Virus record (IMG/VR): IMGVR_UViG_3300009494_000136
Span: 1 to 22,681 of that record
Length of the DNA: 22,681 nucleotides
Source of the DNA: a virus
Reading direction: 5' to 3' (one strand)
In this document: one piece after another, positions 1 to 6,993 of the stretch
Layout: every line of letters begins with the position of its first letter
Position numbering within the stretch: position 1 is the first letter of the stretch
Notes under the pieces: generated by a model
Seen by the model: only the letters and a program-made list of their open reading frames with translations
Told to the model about the DNA's origin: nothing
Database searches by the model: none
Position numbers and translations under genes: made by a program

Positions 1-2011
1 CATACATTTCCAACATATTATCTAGATATTCAGCATAATTTTCACCGTCTTCGGCCAATTGAGCATTATGTTCTTCTACGTATTCCACGCCGAATTCAGC
101 TACATCGGCAAGGTATCTTTTGTGTTGGCTTGCCATATATTTTAATCTATCTTTCACCTCTTCAACTTCTGTATCTGTAATAATGATTATAGGATCTTTC
201 TTTGGTGGTCCCCCATCCGGAGCCTCGGGAACGGCAACCGGCCTTTCCCTTGTTTCTATTAATTCTTTTAATGAATCATTCAAAGCATCTACTTCAATCC
301 TTGATTTTTCTTGATTAAGAATTAATTGATCTTCTTCTAATGACCTTTTTTCAGTAGCTAAAGATAATTCATTTGTTAACTTAAGATATTCAACATTATC
401 TCTTAACCGTATTTCCATCATATCATTTAGTTGTTCTTGTTTAAATAACCCTTCTACCCCGCCAGTTAATATGAATTCCGTTAATTCTTTTTCGGCTTCT
501 ATTTGTTTTTTGATCCTTCTTATTTCTTTGTTTCCCTCATCTTCTTTTCTATCATATAATTCTTTGGCCAAATCAGCTCGCCGCATTTCGATTTTAGCCT
601 GTTCTAACTCTAATTTCATGATCTTTATACTCAGATCTATAGTTCCTTCTTTAGCTAAGGTTAAGATATCGATTGAACCCGCAGCATCTTCGGCAGCTTT
701 TCCGAGAGTGGGGAAATATATAGCTAAGGCTCTCTCAGCAGCTTCTAATTTAATTGTTTCAGTTTTAGTGAGTTCTGTTTTACCTCTTAGATTTTCTATT
801 GTGGCGATTAAATCATCAATTCTACTTTGTTTCCTCTGTAAAGTATCGGTTAATTCCGAAAAACTTCTTGTCAATTTAGAGAGTTCATCGTTTGCCCCGC
901 TCATAGCGATATTAATCCCACTAGCTATCTCATTCATGAAAGCAAGTATATTATCGCCAAGTGGTTTTAATTTTGCCATTACATTGTTTCTTAGGATTGC
1001 TAATTGATTTTCGGTAGTATCCACCATAGTTTTGAAGGCTTTATCGGTAGCGCCTAATGAATTTTCTATCTCATGTAAAGTTTTATTATATGCTTCCCCT
1101 TCGTCCGTCATAACCGCAAGTAATCCAATAAGTCCACGTACATTAGGAAATAATTCCATTAAAGCACCTTCGTTCCCTTTAGTTGCTTTTATTATATCTT
1201 GTAGAATCTGTTTAAATCCTTTGGATTTTAAGGCAGCTATATCAAATTCTATTCCTAATTCTCTTGCTTTATCTGCTGCTTCGCCCGTACCTTTTGAAAC
1301 ACGCAACATAGCTGTTAATATTCCTCTTATGCCCGTAGAAACAATATGCGGTTGTATTTTCTTTACTGCTTCGGCATACATTGCGGCAAGTTCATTAAAT
1401 CCCAATCCGGCTTCTGCAGCTAGTCCTGTTACCATAGAGATAGTTGGTCCCAATTCTTCCATCTTAACTTTACCTAATTTCACTATAGTAAATAGTTTAT
1501 CTGATATCAGTGCGGCAGTTCCAGCGGCTTTACCATAAGCATTCATTACATAGGTTAGAGTATCGGCAGCAGTGAATGTATCGGTAACAGAAGCGACAGC
1601 AAGTTCTGTAGAGGTCCGGAGTATCTTCATAGCTTCCGCACCGTCATAACCAGCACTGACAATCTGATAGAGTGCTTTGGTTAGTTTTTGGGCATTATCG
1701 GGTACGGTCTTTGACATATCAATTATTTCTTGAGAGATCCCTTTGAAGTCATTTTGAACGGCTTTTGAGATGGTCTGGACTTCTTTCATCGCTGTTTCGA
1801 ATTCTTTTGCGAAATTGTAGGCTTGCTTAGACATCTTTGCAAAGACAAGAGCTGAACCTATCGCTAAACCTGCGAAAATGTCCATACGTGTTATAGATTT
1901 TGATAAACCTGCTAATATACCTTTAGCTTGAGTAGATCCAGCTATGAGTCCGGCATTATTTATTCCGGTATTCCAGAATAATGAAGAACTCCCTGAAACA
2001 TCAAGTGCCAT
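1..2011 (-). CDS. Tail tape measure protein, N-terminal part (runs off the left edge)
   Basis: The minus-strand frame is open from an ATG at 2009-2011 to the window edge, about 670 codons without a stop, so the gene is incomplete at its C-terminus. Tape measure proteins set tail length, sit in the tail lumen and are wrapped by the tail chaperones encoded just upstream. Residues about 60-260 look like the TP901-type core: alternating Ala/Gly-rich helices such as QIVSAGYDGAEA, TYVMNAYGKAAG and VTGLAAEAGLGFNELAA. A long charged coiled-coil stretch (about residues 330-580) and a short Pro/Gly-rich linker (APDGGPPKKDP) follow. The start lies 1 nt past the stop of the upstream HNH gene, and a weak SD (AAGGCGG) lies inside the end of that gene, so translation is probably coupled. 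Family identity is confident; the total length is unknown. Confidence 0.9.
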   Translation of the reverse strand, partial: MALDVSGSSSLFWNTGINNAGLIAGSTQAKGILAGLSKSITRMDIFAGLAIGSALVFAKMSKQAYNFAKEFETAMKEVQTISKAVQNDFKGISQEIIDMSKTVPDNAQKLTKALYQIVSAGYDGAEAMKILRTSTELAVASVTDTFTAADTLTYVMNAYGKAAGTAALISDKLFTIVKLGKVKMEELGPTISMVTGLAAEAGLGFNELAAMYAEAVKKIQPHIVSTGIRGILTAMLRVSKGTGEAADKARELGIEFDIAALKSKGFKQILQDIIKATKGNEGALMELFPNVRGLIGLLAVMTDEGEAYNKTLHEIENSLGATDKAFKTMVDTTENQLAILRNNVMAKLKPLGDNILAFMNEIASGINIAMSGANDELSKLTRSFSELTDTLQRKQSRIDDLIATIENLRGKTELTKTETIKLEAAERALAIYFPTLGKAAEDAAGSIDILTLAKEGTIDLSIKIMKLELEQAKIEMRRADLAKELYDRKEDEGNKEIRRIKKQIEAEKELTEFILTGGVEGLFKQEQLNDMMEIRLRDNVEYLKLTNELSLATEKRSLEEDQLILNQEKSRIEVDALNDSLKELIETRERPVAVPEAPDGGPPKKDPIIIITDTEVEEVKDRLKYMASQHKRYLADVAEFGVEYVEEHNAQLAEDGENYAEYLDNMLEMY

Positions 2012-2012
2012 A

Positions 2013-2636
2013 TTATACCGCCTTAATTAAATTTATTTTTTTATGTAATTTTTTATGACAATCTTTACATAAAGTAATCCCATTATTTATATTCCATAAT
2101 TCTTCACAACTCATAGCTCCTTCTAAGGTAGTAATTTCATAATATTGTAAGATAGAAGATAAAGTTTTTTTATGATGAGCTTCTAAATTACCACCTTTAT
2201 CATCTCCACAATCCTGGCAAGTAAAGTTATCTCTCGTGAATACATCAGAACGCCATTGACGATATTTAAAGTTATGTCTTATTTGTTGTAAAAGGGGAGT
2301 AATACCACCTTTCCATAATGGACAATCTTTCCCTTTTTTACCATAATTAGGATGATTTTCACCTTTTTCAAATTCAGTATTGATATTAAAATGTTTACCT
2401 TTGTTCGCTTTACTTATCTTTTCTTTAACTTTTTCGGATCGATATCCTCCCTTATTCCAACCGATATGTCCTTTTTTGAATTCAGTCTGTTGTGAATTTC
2501 TGCCTTCTCTCATTTTTTCTAAAGTTTCTTCGGAATAAATTCCCGTTTTCCCTTTATTCCAGGGGATTTTACCTAAATGACTAATCCTATTATTCTCTAT
2601 AGCTTCTTTTGAACGTTTATATACTCCAGTCGGCAT
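2013..2636 (-). CDS. Homing-type endonuclease, NUMOD3 repeats plus HNH domain
   Basis: 207 residues. The N-terminal half carries NUMOD3-like DNA-binding repeats (PWNKGKTGIYSEETLEKM, GWNKGGYRSEKVKEKISKA). The C-terminal half is an HNH nuclease with a zinc-binding frame: C140-x2-C143, the H154-H155 pair, Asn184/185, C190-x2-C193-H194 and H198. Such proteins cut phage DNA at a specific site and drive their own spread by homing. The ATG directly follows the stop of the glycosyltransferase gene, with SD AAGGGAG about 8 nt upstream. The gene sits between the glycosyltransferase and the tape measure gene and plays no obvious virion role. All catalytic positions look intact, so it is probably active. 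The target is inferred to lie in a neighbouring gene of a related phage lacking this insert. Confidence 0.85.
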   Translation of the reverse strand: MPTGVYKRSKEAIENNRISHLGKIPWNKGKTGIYSEETLEKMREGRNSQQTEFKKGHIGWNKGGYRSEKVKEKISKANKGKHFNINTEFEKGENHPNYGKKGKDCPLWKGGITPLLQQIRHNFKYRQWRSDVFTRDNFTCQDCGDDKGGNLEAHHKKTLSSILQYYEITTLEGAMSCEELWNINNGITLCKDCHKKLHKKINLIKAV

Positions 2637-3833
2637 TTATTTATCTCCCTTAATCAATCTTTGTCTGCACTTTTTTGTAGCCGAAAAAATATCCCACCTT
2701 AATGGCAAACGTCCATTATTGAGGTTTATTCCCTTATTCATCATTTCTCCGGCTTTTTTGTAATTCTTTCGTTCGAAATAATAAATACTCAACCAATTTA
2801 ATATCTCAGGAAGCACAATTTTTGTATTACTAATCAGTAGTCTCTCGTATAAGCTCCCTTGTGTGCTACAAATATCAACTGCTACTAAAAAATATTCTTT
2901 AGCTTTTTCATCATTCTTACCAGCATAATAATTCCCTAGCATAAGATATATTTGTGATATCCTGCTCGAGTAATGACAGGCTTCTCTTTCTGTCTTTTCA
3001 GCATTTTTTATATCATCAAATGCTAAATATGACCCCACTATATTGACAAAACACTCTAAGAAAGCATTCCACCCTTCATTAAATTCTGCTTTTCTCATTT
3101 GTTTCATCCAAATTTTGCCATATTTGATTGTATTTTCAAAATCACGGACCACATAATAAGTTTTCACCAAGTGAGTTAGATTATGTAGATTGTCCGGATC
3201 TCTTTTGTATTCTCTTTCTAGCATTGGTAGACTGCGTTCCATCTTACTGCCTAATAGTTTTCCACCCTTTTCACCCTGGAAGATATAGCCATAATGGTTA
3301 AATATCACATCAGGAGCGAAAAGGTACGGGACCCTACATATTGGTTTATTATGAACAGCGTGTTCATAGTGGAAGTTGTCTTTATTTATAAATATTCTTG
3401 GTTGCAACATTTCAGAATATTGCTTTAAGTCCCTTTTATAATAATTATATATATTTACGAATATTGAAGGTTCCTTATATTTTGGGTTTAAGATTATATC
3501 TTCCAATCTGTAAATGGATTCTTGCCTTAATTCCTCGTCAGCGTCCACAATAAGGATCTTATCTCCAATAGCTTTTTTAATACCAAAATTCCGGGCTTTG
3601 CTAAAATCCCAGGGGATAAATTCTTTAGCATATACTTTATTAGTAAATTTTTTAGCTATATTAATTGTTCTATCAGTTGATCCTGTATCTACTACAATTA
3701 ATTCGGTGAGTGATTCTAACGTTTTATCATCTTTCATCATAATGATCGGCAAAAATGAATCTAGACAGCGTTGCAGATTTGCCTCTTCATTCTTTGCGAT
3801 CATACATATTGATAATTTTGGTTTATTCTCCAT
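2637..3833 (-). CDS. Family 2 (GT-A) glycosyltransferase with C-terminal TPR-like repeats
   Basis: 398 residues. The N-terminal domain is a GT2 glycosyltransferase: LSICMIAKNEE near residue 7, LIVVDTGSTDRT at 45-56 and the metal-binding DAD motif (IVDADEEL) at 97-99, followed by the W-D-F-S-K-A-R-N segment (75-82) that resembles the SunS/WaaE-like branch. The remaining roughly 200 residues are helical, Tyr/Leu-rich repeats resembling TPRs, a layout found in protein- or lipid-linked sugar transferases. Expected reaction: transfer of a sugar from a nucleotide donor to an unknown acceptor in the cytoplasm. It has a good SD (AAAGGAG) and begins immediately before the stop of the small upstream gene. 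Its place between tail chaperone and tape measure genes is unusual and suggests late expression; the acceptor (tail protein or host glycan) cannot be told from sequence. Confidence 0.88.
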   Translation of the reverse strand: MENKPKLSICMIAKNEEANLQRCLDSFLPIIMMKDDKTLESLTELIVVDTGSTDRTINIAKKFTNKVYAKEFIPWDFSKARNFGIKKAIGDKILIVDADEELRQESIYRLEDIILNPKYKEPSIFVNIYNYYKRDLKQYSEMLQPRIFINKDNFHYEHAVHNKPICRVPYLFAPDVIFNHYGYIFQGEKGGKLLGSKMERSLPMLEREYKRDPDNLHNLTHLVKTYYVVRDFENTIKYGKIWMKQMRKAEFNEGWNAFLECFVNIVGSYLAFDDIKNAEKTEREACHYSSRISQIYLMLGNYYAGKNDEKAKEYFLVAVDICSTQGSLYERLLISNTKIVLPEILNWLSIYYFERKNYKKAGEMMNKGINLNNGRLPLRWDIFSATKKCRQRLIKGDK

Positions 3834-4175
3834 CTAAAACTCCTTTAAACAACTAATAGGATTCACACCCCATATACCTTTTATATCCGGTTTATATGGT
3901 GCGATCTCGCAAATAACTCTTGCCTTTATATTCTTTACTCCTTCTCCATAATCAATTTCAATATAAACATCTTTGCAAGCTTCGCCTATAATTTTGGTAT
4001 TGACTATTTTCCATTTTCTTAAATCCTTTTTCCAGAACCAGCCTTCTAACCATTTAATATTATTCTCATGATTTTTTCTCCATGTTAATTGGGTATATCT
4101 TGTCATCTTTACCCAATTTTTCTTTTTCCAATTGGCCAGGAATTTCCCTATTACCTTTTTTATTTCCTTATCCAT
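3834..4175 (-). CDS. Tryptophan-rich small protein of unknown function
   Basis: 113 residues, not recognised. It is basic and unusually rich in Trp in the first 60 residues (LANWKKKNWVKM, LTWRKN, WLEGWFWKKDLRKW), followed by a beta-rich half (VYIEIDYGEGVKNIKARVICEIAPY) ending in VNPISCLKEF. The alternating pattern could suit a small NTF2-like or cystatin-like alpha+beta fold, but this is only an impression. The ATG has a strong SD (AAAGGGGG) 6 nt upstream and follows the chaperone extension by 13 nt; its stop abuts the glycosyltransferase start. In many siphoviruses nothing lies between the chaperones and the tape measure gene, so this gene, the glycosyltransferase and the HNH gene together form an insertion in that slot. 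A role with the glycosyltransferase is possible but unproven. Confidence 0.7.
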   Translation of the reverse strand: MDKEIKKVIGKFLANWKKKNWVKMTRYTQLTWRKNHENNIKWLEGWFWKKDLRKWKIVNTKIIGEACKDVYIEIDYGEGVKNIKARVICEIAPYKPDIKGIWGVNPISCLKEF

Positions 4176-4188
4176 TGTTCCCCCTTTT

Positions 4189-4434
4189 TTATATTAACCC
4201 TTTTAATTCTCCTATATCCTTTATTTCCAAATCTTTCTTTTTCTCTTTATCGGCGATGTATGAAGGTACGCTGCTCATCAGCATTGCAAGGTTTGTGTAG
4301 CTATAACCCCACAGGATATCTCTCATAGACATCTCAGGAAAATAATGCATTAATCCTCCGATGATTCTCCAGGGGTTTGCTTCTTCTTCTTTGTCTCTAG
4401 AAGATTCATCCCCTTTATCGAGACCAAACTGGCC
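4189..4434 (-). CDS. Tail assembly chaperone, -1 frameshift extension (gpGT-type T domain)
   Basis: This frame is open from the slippery site at 4434-4440 to a TAA at 4189-4191 and encodes 81 residues when entered by a -1 shift, giving a fusion of about 246 residues with the upstream chaperone. The sequence GQFGLDKGDESSRDKEEEA is a charged linker leading to a domain beginning PWRIIGGLMHYFP and containing MRDILWGYSY. By analogy with lambda gpG/gpGT, the short form and the rarer fusion both coat the tape measure protein, and the T part recruits tail tube protein. The last 53 residues could also be made from an internal ATG at 4348-4350 with SD GGAGG, overlapping the short-form stop as TAATG; both routes may operate. 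The frame shift rests on the heptamer, the open frame and gene position. Confidence 0.85.
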   Translation of the reverse strand, partial: GQFGLDKGDESSRDKEEEANPWRIIGGLMHYFPEMSMRDILWGYSYTNLAMLMSSVPSYIADKEKKKDLEIKDIGELKGLI

Positions 4435-4928
4435 AAAAAAGGGGATACATCCATTTGTTGAACAACGAGTGTCATAAGCTTCAACCCCTCCTTTGCAGTT
4501 AAATTTTCATTTAGAAACTTAATTAGATTTTTTGATGGTTCTTTCTCGCTGTTAGTAATCCCATAAGCTATCATCATAATCAGTTTATCTTTATTCTCGA
4601 TTATGTTTTTTGCCCCTAAATCTAATAAATTTATTTCTTTATCGCCATTTTTCATAACGTTTGTTAATTCCTCAGTATCCAGATCCAATAAAATCTCACT
4701 GATTTTTAATAATGTTCCCATCTTAATAGGGTAAATAACAAATTTTCTTTTAATAGGTTTTAAATGAAGTTTATGGAATATACTTATATTAGTTGTGGTT
4801 ATCTCAAAGTCTACCCCTTTTTCTAAGATAGAATCGATTGCATCTTGCCGGATAATTTTATTAGATTTATTAGCACTCGGGGCCCCGAGCTTATTCTTAA
4901 TTTCTTTTTCTTTTTTATTTTTTGCCAT
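4350..4928 (-). CDS. Tail assembly chaperone, short form (gpG-type)
   Basis: 192 residues, between the tail tube gene and the tape measure region, the standard slot for the tail assembly chaperone. The N-terminus is basic and Lys-rich; a strand-rich part (FVIYPIKMGTLLKISEIL) is followed by an all-helical domain (LLDLGAKNIIENKDKLIMMIAYGI, LTAKEGLKLMTLVVQQM). The zero-frame tail ends in Lys- and Glu-rich residues. The protein binds the tape measure protein during tail assembly and is absent from the mature virion. It starts at an ATG with SD AAGGAGAG about 7 nt upstream. A slippery heptamer at 4434-4440 allows a minority fusion to the downstream frame. Primary sequence similarity is weak, so the call relies mainly on position, size and the frameshift. 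Confidence 0.85.
   Translation of the reverse strand: MAKNKKEKEIKNKLGAPSANKSNKIIRQDAIDSILEKGVDFEITTTNISIFHKLHLKPIKRKFVIYPIKMGTLLKISEILLDLDTEELTNVMKNGDKEINLLDLGAKNIIENKDKLIMMIAYGITNSEKEPSKNLIKFLNENLTAKEGLKLMTLVVQQMDVSPFLASLVSIKGMNLLETKKKKQTPGESSED
4434..4440 (-). other. Programmed -1 ribosomal frameshift site (U UUU UUG)
   Basis: On the minus strand the zero-frame codons CCT TTT TTG contain the canonical X XXY YYZ heptamer T TTT TTG, and an overlapping C CCT TTT heptamer lies just before it. A -1 shift here enters a frame with no stop until 4189. A short GGCCA/TGGTC stem with a 3-nt loop follows directly and could stimulate slippage. It lies about 28 codons before the zero-frame stop, the usual position in gpG/gpGT-type chaperone pairs. 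Confidence 0.82.
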
Positions 4929-4954
4929 ATTTTTCTCTCCTTTTTAAATTTACA

Positions 4955-4986
4955 CCCGTCCTAAAATATTTCTAAATCAGGACGGG
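4955..4986 (-). promoter_or_regulatory. Intergenic stem-loop between tail tube and tail chaperone genes
   Basis: A perfect 8-bp GC-rich inverted repeat, CCCGTCCT (4955-4962) and AGGACGGG (4979-4986), flanks a 16-nt AT-rich loop. It lies 22 nt after the tail tube stop. No strong U-tract follows in the minus direction, so it is not a classic terminator; a partial attenuator, RNA-processing site or 3'-end stabiliser of the abundant tail tube message are the likely roles. Confidence 0.55.
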
Positions 4987-5007
4987 CAATAAATGGTTCA
5001 TATCTCT

Positions 5008-5523
5008 TTAGACCTGTGTAATAACCAATGGAGAAATCTGAGTTGCGGAAGCAGGCACTTTCACGTCACATGAAAAAGTTATTTGACCTGATTCGGTTTT
5101 AGTAAATCTTAAATCTCCACCAGTTTTGATAGAAGCTCTGGGGATCTCTATTTTCAGCTTCTTGCCATTATAAGTCTTAGAGATTGCTTCTATACAGCTC
5201 TCTTTGATTACAACCGCTGTTACAGGTGCACTCCATACTCCTGTAGTAGTGATATAACTACCTCCAAAAGCTTCCAATAATACAGCTCCACCTATATCCC
5301 TTGTAGCGAACTCAAGACTCTTTTTCGCTGTACCTAATATAGAGATATCAGGAAGATCTTCTTCTTCTACATAAAGATCAGTAGTTCCAGGAGCTTCCAA
5401 GATAAGATGTGCGCTATCGGGCACAGTAGCCACCATAGAAGTTAAGGTAGTACCCATTGCACCAGTTACCCCTACATCTCCGATCCTTATGCTCTCCAAT
5501 CCGATTAATCTAATATTACTCAT
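5008..5523 (-). CDS. Major tail tube protein
   Basis: 171 residues, mostly short beta strands with Gly/Thr/Val-rich turns, and a C-terminal half (GQITFSCDVKVPASATQISPLVIT) typical of the beta-sandwich seen in siphovirus tail tube subunits. Hexamers of this protein stack to form the tail tube around the tape measure protein. Placement supports the call: it lies directly after the tail terminator-like gene and directly before the tail chaperone pair. It is preceded by a strong SD (AAAGAGGTGA) with the same GAGGTGAATAA leader as the major capsid gene, fitting high expression. A GC-rich stem-loop follows its stop. The sequence alone gives no signature motif, so identification depends on context. 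Confidence 0.75.
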   Translation of the reverse strand: MSNIRLIGLESIRIGDVGVTGAMGTTLTSMVATVPDSAHLILEAPGTTDLYVEEEDLPDISILGTAKKSLEFATRDIGGAVLLEAFGGSYITTTGVWSAPVTAVVIKESCIEAISKTYNGKKLKIEIPRASIKTGGDLRFTKTESGQITFSCDVKVPASATQISPLVITQV

Positions 5524-5544
5524 TATTTATTCACCTCTTTCGTT

Positions 5545-5943
5545 TTATTTTTCAATTAAACAATTTATTCTTAAATTTATATAGCTCATCGTGGCTTGGT
5601 CAATGTCTTGTAATAATATTTGATTAGTTATTGCAAAAATATAGTAGTTAGATGTACTATTATAGGCTTCTATCACGGCTACTACTGCGTTGATAGTTGC
5701 CCTTAGTTTTGTTATATCCGGAGTTCCATTATCAAAATTCTTGCAAAAACAATTGATCATAATCGTAGCGTCATTTATTATTTCGTCTCCGGTATAGTTA
5801 GATAAAGGAAGTATTACGATATCCTGTAATTCAGAATTTAAAGGCTTTTTATTGCGGTATATCCTACCATCGATTGTAGCCTTTATAGAAGCTATGTTGA
5901 TTATCGGATATAATATATCTAATATATCAATTGTGGTCTTCAT
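5545..5943 (-). CDS. Tail terminator / tail completion protein
   Basis: 132 residues, alpha+beta pattern: an N-terminal helix (TIDILDILYPIINIA), strands (IDGRIYRNKKP, DIVILPLSNYTG, ATIMINCFCKNF), a helix (ITKLRATINAVVAVIEAY) and C-terminal strands. This order suits the fold of gpU / SPP1 gp17-type tail terminators, which cap the tail tube and form the joint to the head. It sits between the gp10-like neck gene and the tail tube gene, the usual slot, and its ATG overlaps the upstream stop by 4 nt (ATGA). Assignment is by size, predicted fold and position; it could be exchanged in role with a neighbouring neck protein. Confidence 0.6.
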   Translation of the reverse strand: MKTTIDILDILYPIINIASIKATIDGRIYRNKKPLNSELQDIVILPLSNYTGDEIINDATIMINCFCKNFDNGTPDITKLRATINAVVAVIEAYNSTSNYYIFAITNQILLQDIDQATMSYINLRINCLIEK

Positions 5944-6368
5944 CTTATTCTATATTCCTTTATTTTTGATTTCAGAAGAGCCTTCGCTGCCGGTATACTT
6001 CCGGTTATTACATCATATCCTTTTGATTCTACAGCCGCTGCATATTCCATACCAGCTACCACAATTAGGACAAATCCTTTAGAATTCTCCCTTAATACCT
6101 CTTTTGCTGTTTCTCTTGCTCTGGCCTTACCTTCCGCTTTACCTTCGATGTTTTCCTGGATAATTACTCCATCTCTTGCAATAATATACCCAATTGAGCT
6201 TCTTAGATTCCCAGTTTGGTCTTTGTATGTTCTTGTACTTCTAGCGTCATTAACAAATGCTTCACCTGTCATGGCTAAAGCCCAGATGATTCTTTGCTCA
6301 ATACTGACTACCCATCTATCTATCCGTCTGTTTATATCGCCTTGAGAAAATCCAGGTATTAATGGCAT
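5940..6368 (-). CDS. HK97 gp10-like neck / tail completion protein
   Basis: 142 residues. The helix-rich N-terminus (residues about 9-60) is followed by an Ala/Glu/Lys-rich helix and the segment VAGMEYAAAVESKGYDV (about 104-120), which matches the characteristic Y-A-x-x-V/L-E-x-G pattern of the HK97 gp10-like family. These proteins sit at the head-tail joint and help tail attachment. It starts 1 nt after the stop of the head-closure gene and its end overlaps the next gene by 4 nt, consistent with a translationally coupled neck cassette. The family motif makes this the best supported of the small neck genes. Confidence 0.72.
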   Translation of the reverse strand: MPLIPGFSQGDINRRIDRWVVSIEQRIIWALAMTGEAFVNDARSTRTYKDQTGNLRSSIGYIIARDGVIIQENIEGKAEGKARARETAKEVLRENSKGFVLIVVAGMEYAAAVESKGYDVITGSIPAAKALLKSKIKEYRIR

Positions 6369-6369
6369 A

Positions 6370-6678
6370 TTAGCATTTAATCTCCGTATGTTTCTGATAT
6401 GGAAATAATTGTAATATTATATGTTCTTTGTTAAAAAATTCTAACTTAGCTCCATCGGGAACGCTACTCGCGCCGGGAAAGTTTTGAGAAAGGACATGCC
6501 AACTATAACCTATTTTATCCCCAGAAGCCCCTAAAATATATTTAGTTGAATTCGGTTGTATATTACAAGTTATACCTATTGTTACTAACGTGCCGGGGGT
6601 ATACGCTCCAACAGTGTTATAAGTTCCCGGAGTATAATAATTTAAGGTCGCTGTATGTGGATATCTTTTTATTACCAT
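6370..6678 (-). CDS. Head closure / head-tail joining protein
   Basis: 102 residues, beta-rich: YPHTATLNYYTPGTYN, VTIGITCNIQP, a loop containing SGDKIGYSWHV, then DGAKLEFFNKEHIILQLFPYQKHTEIKC. The early 'HTATLNYY' strand and the late strand pair resemble SPP1 gp16 / HK97 gp7-like stopper proteins that close the portal channel after packaging and provide the docking surface for the tail. Position between the capsid-proximal adaptor and the gp10-like gene agrees. It overlaps the adaptor gene by 7 nt. Sequence evidence is modest and the assignment leans on gene order. Confidence 0.6.
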   Translation of the reverse strand: MVIKRYPHTATLNYYTPGTYNTVGAYTPGTLVTIGITCNIQPNSTKYILGASGDKIGYSWHVLSQNFPGASSVPDGAKLEFFNKEHIILQLFPYQKHTEIKC

Positions 6679-6965
6679 ATTGCATCCCCATCGATTGTCG
6701 CTATATCCTCATCATATTTTTTCAAGATTATTTTTGACATTGCAAGCAATTGGGTTCCATTATATTTAGTCGCAAAAGACCCTTCTCTTAGTTCCGGATG
6801 TGCAGCAAGAGTAAAATAGAGGGATGCGGCACATAAATCTATTTTCTTAGCATTAGTTGCCGCATAAGTCCCTCCGGGTGTCAATCCTCTATCTAGGAGA
6901 AGTTTCTCTAATAAATTATCATTATCATATTCAGTTTGCGATTGTAGAGCTTCTTTATTAGTCAT
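6672..6965 (-). CDS. Head-tail adaptor (connector) protein
   Basis: 97 residues, mostly alpha-helical, with two Ala/Leu-rich helices (KKIDLCAASLYFTLAAHPEL and LLAMSKIILKKYDEDI). Short helical proteins coded straight after the major capsid gene are usually connector subunits (HK97 gp6 / SPP1 gp15 type) that bind beneath the portal. SD AGGAG lies about 9 nt before the ATG. The 29-nt gap to the capsid stop holds a small direct repeat (GTAGAAAGTAGA) and the SD. The call is from size, helix content and position. Confidence 0.6.
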   Translation of the reverse strand: MTNKEALQSQTEYDNDNLLEKLLLDRGLTPGGTYAATNAKKIDLCAASLYFTLAAHPELREGSFATKYNGTQLLAMSKIILKKYDEDIATIDGDAIW

Positions 6966-6993
6966 CTATTTGTACTCCTGTCTACTTTCTACT

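Noticed and set aside
471-1538. Plus-strand ORFs of 178 and 168 residues opposite the tape measure gene
   Set aside because: They are antisense shadows of an uninterrupted tape measure frame, have low-complexity Ser/Leu/Ile composition and no SD.
4380-4395. A AAG run as the frameshift site
   Set aside because: The AAG repeat does not give a proper X XXY YYZ heptamer in zero frame, whereas T TTT TTG at 4434-4440 does.
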